DNA of 64,000 nucleotides from Patiria miniata (lineage: Eukaryota > Echinodermata > Asteroidea > Valvatida > Asterinidae). Under the pieces are notes generated by a model. The model made no database searches. It was given only the letters and a program-made list of their open reading frames with translations, and had not been told where the DNA came from. The first letter of the stretch is position 1; each line of letters begins with the position of its first letter. Shown in pieces: positions 1 to 10,600 of the stretch. The stretch lies in contig NW_024037057.1 of assembly GCF_015706575.1 (NCBI RefSeq), positions 3,615,501 through 3,679,500 on the forward strand. The letters run 5' to 3'. The translations under genes and the position numbers were made by a program.

Positions 1-1690
1 TGCACGTTTTTTATTGTGGTCAAATGTAAAGCTACGACTTCACTCAACCTTGACAGGTTACACGACGTTAAATGAATTTCGCTTACTTTAGCGAGGTAAT
101 CTACTCCCGAGACCTCTGTCTGCTCGGCAATTTGCTGCAGCAACCACACGAGCGAGTTTGCGCAGTCGTTGCCACGAAACTGTATGTCTTCAGTAAAAAA
201 AAACTCAATGAAATCTACTAACAAATCTCTTGCTTGACTTTCAAAGTAGCAATTTAAGGCCAATTCCTTCACTGTCCTGATCTTTCTTTCGATACCCTCC
301 TTATTCAGAATGGTTAAGTATAAAAATACGGTCACTTCCTGCACTTTCTTGGTTTCGATAGCCCAACTCAGATTCTTCTCGTGCAGCATCCGCAAAATAT
401 GCCTTGTGCATTGTTGATTGCCGCCGCAGCAGAAGCGCAATACGTACTCAAAATCAATAGGATCTCCAAGTTTATCAAGAATCTCCTGAAATTCCCCACA
501 GCCTTTGCTTAAAAGACTCTGGCAGTACATAGCTGCACAATACTCTTGAAGTGTCTTATGGGTGAACTGCACGTTATTGTGCGTGTCAAGACACCTCACG
601 ACCTTCTGGCTAGTGAGAATACCCGCTTGTATTGCTTTATCAAGTACACTCTTCTCAAACTCTCCCTCTTGAAATGAAAGCCTTTGCTCTGGGTAAACAA
701 GCCCTTCTAAAGCAACTTTGCCGATTGCAATGACTACTTCCGATATTGCTTCTTCTGATATTCCAGGCATCTTTCTTTGAAATATGTATCTAATTGCCTC
801 ACTGAACAATCTTGATAGAGTATCGGGTAGTGCTGCCTCTTCCCTCCACAGTAAGCACATTAGCAGGAGTAGCATGGGACTCCTTGCCAAATCAGACAGG
901 ACATTCGATGACTGAATCCTAGCAAGAAGTCCCTCAGCCACATCAAGCTTTGCAGGGAAAAACTTTCTCACATACTGCCCAATATCTTCCATCCTAAATC
1001 CCAAAACCTTTACATGGGTGAAAGGTTTTTCAATGAGTAATTTGCTTGTCAATTTATCTAAGTGAGAGGGGCGTGTTGTTACAACTACAAAACATTCTTT
1101 TCCAAATTTGCGATTGAGCATTCTTAAAATGGAACCAAATTTCTCTGGTTCGAGGTTTGTTGTCCTGAATTCATCAAAACTATCTATGAGAATAAGCACA
1201 CTACTACCATTGTCTTTAATGAATGCTTCCAAACCACCCTTATCGACTGATGTATCATCTGCTAACAGCTGAGAAAACACTGACTCAACAAGATCCGACG
1301 TTTGGTTGAGAGCGGACATTTTCAAGACAAACAAAAGTGAAAACTGTTCAAGTGCAATACCTTCAGCCCAGTCGTAGGCAATTTTGTCAATAATGGTTGA
1401 CTTTCCCATCCCAGGTAACCCACACAAAATGGCGCGTTTAATCACTTTCCCGTGTCTTGTTTTTATGAGGAAAATGTCTTTATACCCCTTAACATCCCCT
1501 TCTATGTCATCCTGGTCATCCTTTTCTAATTGCAACTCTGTATACATATCCCTGATATGTTTCATGTCGTCATCGACCCAGGGATTTAATTGAACGTAAC
1601 TACCTGTGGTAGTATACCGGTCTTTTAATTCACTCCTGCACTGATCAGCTGCAGCATCACTCGGACTGGAATGAGCTCTTCCCACCTCAG
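1..1690 (-). CDS. Gene A exon 11: NACHT ATPase, partial
   Basis: Acceptor TTTTTGCAG, phase 1, open to the window edge (about 562 codons). Walker A GLPGMGKST lies at 1421-1395, Walker B VLILIDSFDEF near 1205-1165. The helical part (SPMLLLLMCLLWREEAALPD, THKTLQEYCAAMYCQSLL) and the start of the LRR region (LTSCNLSRLSEV) follow. It is very close to the matching exons of genes B and C. Both nucleotide-binding motifs are intact, so this copy could be active. Confidence 0.88.
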
Positions 1691-4600
1691 CTGCAAAAAG
1701 AAAAGATGCAACATCAGGGATTATATTACAGCGGCGAAATTTAAAGGCTTTTTCTTATCGGTTGAACTTATTTTTTTGAGGGGGGGGGGCGGTGGTTCCT
1801 TGTTAAAACATCATATGTTATATTTCGTTCTTTCCGACAAAATGACCATTTGATTCTGATAAGTAAATTTGCATGCCAATTCAGCAAAGTATGTTTGCAT
1901 TTTTTTTCAACAGAATTTACACAAATAAAACGTTTTAGTCATCTACCAGCAACTTTGTATCGACCCTTTGCATGACAAGCATTTTATTTGTGTGTGTGGG
2001 TATATGCTGGTATATGTAAGTAAAGTATTGAGTGGCGGACTGCGAACACTAGAGGATCATAGGCTTAACGATTGGGTTTGAGTCCTCAATTGCATATCAT
2101 CTACAAAACATTCACTAAAAGGAGGGTAAATAATTGAAGTATGCACTCACTTGTCTGTGTATCAATCATCAAGAGGTATATACCTCTGCACATTGCTAGG
2201 GAATAAATTAATGCACCCCAAGATGGCTGCCATGCAAAGGGATATGTTTAGTTTATCTATGAAATGTGTTATGTCATTCTCCTCCTGCACTAGGCCCAAC
2301 TAGAGGATAAGACTAGAAAGTTTGTTCCCCACTTTTTAAGTAATAGGGACATCAGTGTATTTTCCGCAGAAATGATGCGGTGAAAGAAACCACTCCAAGG
2401 ATTTTTATTGTATTCAATTCAATTCAATTCAATTCATTTATTCGTCATGTGAGACACATGAAATTTGTATGAAATGAATTGTGTATAAGGTTCTTTTGGG
2501 GCTTTCCCCTTAATTAGAAGAATACACTGTTGTACTGAGTCATGTACGTCGCGGGGATAACAATAACCAAAAACAGGTAAAAGAAAAGAACAAAAAAGAC
2601 TGGTCAAAATAAATATTCTGCTTATTTCAATGACAGATGACCGTGGAAACTGCATTCTGGGAGCAGTTGTACATTACATGTACAAACATGCATAATTCGT
2701 ATAAAGGTACAGTGCCTCATTGATAAAAAGTAAAAGTCACCAAAAATAATAACAATGTTACATTATATGGTTTGCATGATAGAACGGACGACAGAAGCGG
2801 AATTCCTAGAATACTGACTTCGACATAATATGTCTCTGTCAAAACTGATAACTTTTTCGCGATTCGACGAAATCATTTCCGTTTAACATTAAACTAATAC
2901 AATTTGCCTAATGTTCGTGATAATTCTTATTGAGTTTACCTGGGATGTTCAATGGCATGTCTATCAGAGCCTTTTCCAGCGTCTCTTTTGCTTGTGTGTC
3001 GCTTTCCTGCCTCCTCCACCAAGTGCTTAGCATCTCAAAGCACTGCTTTACAACACTGCATCCGTAATCACGCCGAATTGTTTCAATTTCTCCAGTTGGA
3101 AACGTCAATTGATGGGCCAATACTTCCCAATTCACTCCTATCTCCTCAGACTTCTTATGCAAGTCCAAATCGCTAGATCCTGTGAATATATAGATAAGGT
3201 GTATCGTTAGTAATAGCACTAGGGGCGGATTTTGCTTTCAGGATAGAGGGGGTATAAATAGGAGAGGTTGAGTGAATGCATGCCGCATGCATGCTCTGCT
3301 ACAGGGGGGGGGGGTTCTGGAACCGGGATATTTTGATATATTTACGATGATTTCTCTTACGATCTAAGGCAATCTGAGATTAAATAAGAACCTTTGCATT
3401 GTATCTTATACTGTTTGCCCCAATCTACTTTATCACTTTTACGCGTCATAAGAGAGTTGAGCGCGCGCACTTTTTGTCACTTTAGAGCGCAAAAAAAATA
3501 TATGAACGATTGTAGGAACTTTCTTCAGTATTTTAGTCGCTTGATTTTTTTTTCTGTAAAACGTCACTTTTAGCTTTGTGTAGTGTTTTGCAAGTGTACA
3601 ATTTTTCAAACTGTCTTGGTTACTTAGCATACCTGATGTGCCCCGAACCAAGTCGTTCCTGCCCGAATCAATCAGAGCCTTCTCAAACGTCTGTCTTGCT
3701 TTTGTGTAATTGTACTGCTTTCTCCACCATGTGCTTAACATCTCAAAGCACTGCCTTACAACATCACTGGAATGATTAGCCCTAATAATATCATTATGTT
3801 CTTTGGAAAACTTCAAGGTTAACGCCAATTTTTCCCAGTGTGTTCCAATCTTCTCAGATAGATTCCATACGGAAGGGTCCTCAGGTAGGGTATCTGTAAA
3901 TAAATAAAATGTAGTCGTACAATTAATAAAGCGCGTACAGTTTATTTGTTACAATGCATACACATTGGAAGCAACTGCGTGCACTATGTGGATATCTATG
4001 AAAGGACCCTGGGTGTTACGTTCTAAGTGCATCGCAATAGATCAGCATAGCGAATAATAGTAACAAGTCATATATTCAGATGCAATACACAATCGCACTA
4101 AACTGTATTTGGTTTTACTACACAATTATTCATCGGTAGTTTTTAATGTATATTATTAGTTTGCTTCTTCGTCACCTTTTGTTGTCGACTTACATTCAAT
4201 GTTATTCTCAAGTTTCATAGATGTTCTAGTTTCTATTTCCGAATTTCAATTTTCTTGCAATAAAAAGTATGTTTACTTTTACTTTTTGAATGATTCATCG
4301 ACAAAAATCCCACTTCAAATTCAATTACTTCCCAAATTTTGAAGCATAGTCAATTGTCATAGTGCGCATGCGTCAGTTGGTAACGGACTGGTTGTGGGAC
4401 TTAACCTTTTCTTTAAATATAAATCCGAGCCAATAATCAGAGAAAAGCTGTAATTTATTTCATCGATCAGTAGAACTTGACAAATCACAATTCAAAAACC
4501 AAAATTCAATTTTGGGATAAAAAGAAATATGTAAAACTTTTTCGACAACCTGCAACATTGCGACCACTGACATGTCAGCATCAGAAATAATTTAATGGTT

Positions 4601-7600
4601 TTCGTCGTGAAATCTGAACTACAGAAACTATTTCAATAAAGGACATGATCCCAATCGCGCGATCTTTTTAACGCAAGCTTTTTTAAGTAAACGATTGTAT
4701 TAGCCCGCAGAAGACAGTCATATTTGTTACCCGCCACATTCACGCGGAAAAAGTAACTCCAAACTAAGTGCCTTTAGGGAGATTTGAAAACTTTTTAGGA
4801 GAATGGAAAGTTTATCTTTTTCTAAAAATTGATATTTCATAATAGAGAGGGGAACATTAAAGAAATAGATTTACCTGATCTGCTTTCTGTCTCAGTCACC
4901 CTAGCCTGGATCTCTTGTCCCGGTCTCTGGTCCTCGGGTGCTGTGTTCCCTGTCTCATTGCTCTGTTCTTTAGTCTCTCCCACTTGAACCTCTCTTTGAA
5001 GTTTGTCTCGATGAGCAACGTCTTCATGTCCCGGTTTCTTTCCCTCAGATGATGTAGTCCCTTTCTCATTGCTCTGTTCTTTAGTCTCTACCACTTGAAC
5101 CTCTCTTTGAAGTTTGTCTTGATGGGCAACTTCCTCACGTCTCGGTCTCTGTCTCTTAGATGATGTAGTCCCTTGCTGCTCACTCTGTTCTTTAGTCTCT
5201 CCCACTTGAACTTCTAATTGAGGTTTGTCTCGATGAGCAACTTCCTTCTGTCCCGGACGTCTCTGGTCGTCATTTGAGGCAGCCCTTTTCTGCTTGTTCT
5301 GTTCTTTAGCCTTTCCCACTATATCCTTTTTTTTAACACTACTTTTTTGTACTGTTATTTCATGTTTTTCTCGATGATTAACCTTCTCTTGTCTCGGTTT
5401 CGGTCTCTCAAATGATGCAGTCTCTTTCTGCTTGCTCTGTGTTGTAGCCCCTCTCGCAAGTACCGGTATTTTTGATTTGCCTCCTCCACCAACGTGCTGC
5501 TGTCTCGTTCTCTGGTCTTCAGATAATGTAGTCCCTTTCTGCTTTATCTGTTCTCTAGTCCTTCCCACTTGATAGTTTGGTTTAGTTAGTACCGGTATTA
5601 TTGATTTGCCTCCTCTACCAACGTCCTGCTGTCTCAGTCTCTGTCCTTCAGATGATAAAGGCCTTTTCTGCTCGCTCTTTCCATTAGTCCGTCCTAGTAG
5701 TACCTCTTGTTGACCAACTTCCTCCTGTATCTGTCTCGCAGCCTCGCATGATGTATTCCTTTTCTGCGAGTCTCGCTCTTTACCACCTACCACTTGTACT
5801 GACTGTTTTTGTTTGTCACGAGGACCTACTACATCCTGTCCCCGTCTTTGTACCTTAGATGCAGTATTCTCCTCACTATTGCTCTGTTCTTTGGCTCCTT
5901 CAACTTGAAATTGTATTTGAGGTTTGTCTCCATGAACAACTTCCTCCTGTCCCTGTGTCTGGTCCTCAGATGATGTAGGCCCTTTCTTATTGGTCTGTTC
6001 TTTGGCTCCTCCAACTTGAATCTGTAATTGAGGTTTGTCTCCACGAGCAACTGCTTCCGGTCCCAGTGTCTGATCCTCAGATGATGTAGGCCCTTTCTTA
6101 TTGGTCTGTTCTTTAGCCCCTCCCACTTGTACTTGTAGTTTAGATTTTTGTCGCTGACTGAATGCCTCTTGTCCCGATGTCACGACTTCGGACGTTGTAG
6201 CCCCTTTCTGCTTGCTCTGTTCTTCAGCCCCTCGCACTTGATTCTCTGGTTGAGGGTTGTCTCCATGAGCAACTTCCGCCTGACTTGGTCTCTGTTTCTC
6301 AAATGATTTAGTCCCTTTCTCCTTGCTTTGTTCTTTAGCTCCTCCCTCTTGTACCTCAGCTTTATGTTTGTCTCGATGACCAAGTTGCTCGTGTTTCATT
6401 CTCTGTTGCTCTTCCGTTTGAATCAATAAAGCCAGCTCAGCACGCCCGATTGAATTAAATGCATCTCTCAAACTCTGAAATCCTTGCTCGCGATTTGTTT
6501 GCTTTCCCCACCAAGAAAGCAGCATCTGTAGGCTCCTTTCTTCGTCGTTTCGGTAGGTGGTTCGGAATTGCTTAATTTCTTCTTCTTCATATCCGAGAAA
6601 TGTGGCCAAATTTTCCCAGCGTGATTCAGTTTTCGAAGCCAAGACCTGGAAGAGCGGACCATCAATCATTTTGTCTCCTAAACAAAAAGGGAAACTTTTT
6701 TGTAAATAAAATGATGGAGCTGCTATTTCGGCTGAAAAGTAAAATCTCAGAAAATCAAAAGGAAGAAAAAAAATAATCTGATATTCTTAAATCTTTGCTT
6801 ATATCTGTGCGAGTATTATTGAATTACATTATAGGGGAAGGCCGTGACATTAATTTACACCACTAATAATAAAGAGCTTAAAAAAAATTGACCATAAAAC
6901 GTTAGACCAAAATCTTTTCATATGAGACATTTGGAAAAGTTGCGCAGTTCGTTTTCTTTCCCCGTGACGTGAACTTAGTTTAAGTGGCAGGTGTGGCATC
7001 TTCAGCATAATTGTGAGAGTATTACGCCCTCAATGTTTTCACCAACTTAAAAGGTAATGTTTCCGATGAGTATCTACCTTTTGGTCCACCGCCCAGTAGG
7101 CCATCAGTATACAGACGGAGTGAGATGTTCTCGTCCTGATGAATGCCACAGTCGTGAAGTGTCAGCAGGTTACAAATCTGAGAAAATTAAGATCCAGCAG
7201 ATAATACTTACTCTTTTGAACAAAACATAGGGTTTTATTATCGTGAGACTAAATCGGTAGAGGCTCGAACCAACAATTATAGTTTTTCATAAACGTTTAT
7301 CGTTTCTTGAAGTTAATTGCTAAAACGCCATTTTACTAACATCAGTACTAGCACTATTTGAATATACTCTCATGTAGTTTTGAAACAGAAGAGGTTGTCA
7401 CTAAAAGTCACAAGGCATTTCATGCAATTCGATGGAATGATGATTTGTACTTTAAACTATGTTTACTTTGTACAATTTGAAGCGATCTTTTACCTCAAAG
7501 TTACGAAAGTTTCTCCGGATGTACAGCCGCAGTTGTTGAGGCTGCACGTCGATTTTCTCACTTATTATAACTTTTAAGATGAAGACAGATGTCTCAGGAT

Positions 7601-10600
7601 CCAGCTGCAAACACAATGTCGTTGGTTTATGTCGGATATGGCATCGGACGAAGACTTGCAGCTTCTCAGCCACAAATCTGAAACTGTTAGAAAGGAGGTT
7701 TTGCATTTCAAGGATCAAGCTTTTTTAATACTTTGATTTGACATATTAAAGCAAGCAATGAAGGTAAGACCATCAACCATTAGTTATCATTAGTTATCTA
7801 CAAAACAACATTTGGAGGGCAAAACTAATATTCATTCACATCACCACGAGGCAAATTCCATCTTATGGATACTTTTATTACTACTCAGTTGTCGAGTGGT
7901 AAGAAGACTGTAAAGAAAGCAGGAGGTCGTGGGTTCGAGTCCCACCAGAGTGATTTTCTTCCAACTTTCACTCGGGAGGTAAAACACCGATCACACAATG
8001 TTTTATACGTCGGTGAAGGGCAAAGCCTATAGTATTGATTTACATCACCACGAAGTAAATTCCATCTTATGAAAACAAAATTTGATGCTTAGGTAATTCT
8101 TCAGACACGAGGTGCAGTTAGAATAGTAGCGTGTTTCACCTGTTAAGCCGAGGTTCGTCTTGATCACCAACTCGTTCCGTTTTCTGTTTCTCTTCCTTGG
8201 TTGATGCCGCCGCGTTTTGTTTGCTCTCCTCGTCAACTCCTGCATCGTGACGCCTTTCTGGCTTGGCTCCAGCTGCTTCGTCTCTCGATTCTTTTGTTGC
8301 TAATGCAAGAAGAAAAACAGAGTGCAAAGAATTGTTTACAAATGGCTTGATACTGATTTTTCTTTTGACATTTTTCATTCGTTTCAAAAATTAACAAGGT
8401 AGTTTATGTAATAGCTTATTTGCTGTACAAAAAAGAGCGCGTGGTACCTGATCAATTCTTTTCTGTGTCCTGAAAAATACAGCGTAAGTCTAGTTTCTAC
8501 GTTTAGCTCACCCGGTACATTTTGGGCCAAATCAGTCAGCCCGATGGCCTCCAATGCTCGTCTCAGCTTCTGAGCTGCTTCGTCGCGATCTGTCGTCTTT
8601 TCCCACCAAGTGAGTAGCATGTGACGGCTCCCTTCCGTGCTGCCTTCGTTGTTGGTTTGGATGTTTGCAATTTCCGCTTCTTCATATCCTAGTTGTTTAG
8701 CAAGTTTCTTCCACGATGATTCAATTTTTGAGGACAAGTCTCTGAGGTACTCATCGTCAATCCTGGCTTTGTCGGTCAAAAGAAAGAGTAACGTCAGTGA
8801 AACATGTTCATATACGACCACCACGGTATTACAAGTTATCAACAACAGGTTTAACAGAATGAGACTTGTTCTTTGTTAAAAGCTCAAATTTGGGTCTGAA
8901 TGTTGAATTTTCTGCATTTACCGACAGTCCAACTCCCAGCTCCGATGAAGGCCTAGTCAGGCCCAAAATAATAGCGACAAAAATTCCTGGTGAGCACTGC
9001 TTGAACTTATTTTCATCATATATTTTCAAATTAAGGTTGTTGATTTTTTAACTCGAACATTTGTTCCTATAAACCTCTACCATTTACCTTTTTGTACATC
9101 GTCGTCATTCGCATCATCTAATGATAGACGAAGAGAGATGAGTTCATCATTGTCAACACCATTCTCCGCAAGTGTGAGCAAGTCACAGAGCTAACAAAGT
9201 GAATCATGTAAAAAAGTAAATTACACAATCAGAGTAGAAAGAGAGATGATTTTAGTTGTGCATTGTTTAAACAGCCATCAAATTGCGTTCGTTTAAGCCT
9301 AGTTGGAAGGAATGAATACCGATTTTCTTTGGGGTGCAGGGGCGGCGGAACACGCGGGGAGGGGTTGGCGGGGGAACCCCCTCCTCCTCCCCCCCTCAGA
9401 TTTACCCAAGTGCCCCTCTTGCAGACATAAATGTACCCCCTTCGTGATGCCCCAGTTGGAAAATATATAATCCCAAAATGCAAATATTTCAAATTGATAC
9501 CTACCGTGACGTTTTCCCTGATGTACAGACGCTGATGTCGTGCCTCCACACTGATCTTCTTCTGGATTACTTCTTTGAGAGTTGAGACAGATGTCTCGGG
9601 ATGGAGTTCGAAATAAAGTGTCTTGGATTTGTGTGAGGGGGGAGTCCGGACAAAGACCTGCAGTTTCTGTTTTACGTCTTTGGTATTACTGTGAAAATAG
9701 GGGGAAATCCCGAGTAGTTTTAGAAATGAATTATTCTAAAATAGAATGGGATCAGTGAATAATTCATTTTGAAGCTATAGTCAAAGTAACATCCACTGTC
9801 ACGAGTCTCATAACAGTATTGCACAAGTTCACTCAACTTTTACACAAGTAGCTGGAAAGAGGCAACGATTCAACAAATCCTTCGATATTAAGTGACAATT
9901 CATAAATACCTCAGACAGTTTAGCTATTCCTATTGGTCGAGAGCCCGTCACGTGGCCGGTATTAAACGGATGATTAAGACATGGCTAGCTGGTCTTAAAC
10001 ACTTTTCCAGTGTCACAATAAAATGTGGACTCCTAAAAATCCAGTGCCTCTTACCGTTTCATTGGTTGAACGTTCACAATCCTAACGTAGGCATGCGCAA
10101 CACTACAAGCGAGTCAGAATTTTATAGTTCTAAATTCAAAACGCAACGCCCCAGGTGCGTTCTGCGTGACATCGCGCAGAACATGTTACGCGCGCGTCAA
10201 TCTCCATAAAAGGGTTGTTTACATCTTACTCGCCAGCTGAACACTCCATTATTTTGCTAGAGGGATGTTTCAAAAAGCATGAAGTGAACTTGTTGAACAA
10301 AATCGGGATTTTTTGAACGAATTATTTGAAATTTTTTTACGGATAAGGTATTTATGATAAGGTATTTATAATTACCCTCGCCTCCGGCTCGGGTAATTAT
10401 CAGCACCCAGACTCTAAGCGGTATTAAACGAGTGATAAAAACCTCCGGAGCACACATTTATTCCCTTATTATAACCCTCATTTAAATGTATAATGACATT
10501 GCTGTTTACCTCTGACTTTCATGTGTCTGCCTTGATTGTCTTCGAATCCTTCGATTCGATGGTCTCCTCTTTGCGCAGCAATCATCACAAGACGTTTTCC

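Noticed and set aside
2041-2100. tRNA-like SINE in the NACHT intron
   Set aside because: Only a weak B box; the gene C copy at 58770 has lost it and no other tRNA feature is present.
7881-7951. A working tRNA gene
   Set aside because: The T arm is perfect but the anticodon stem has only three pairs and the acceptor stem is incomplete; flanking repeats favour a SINE.
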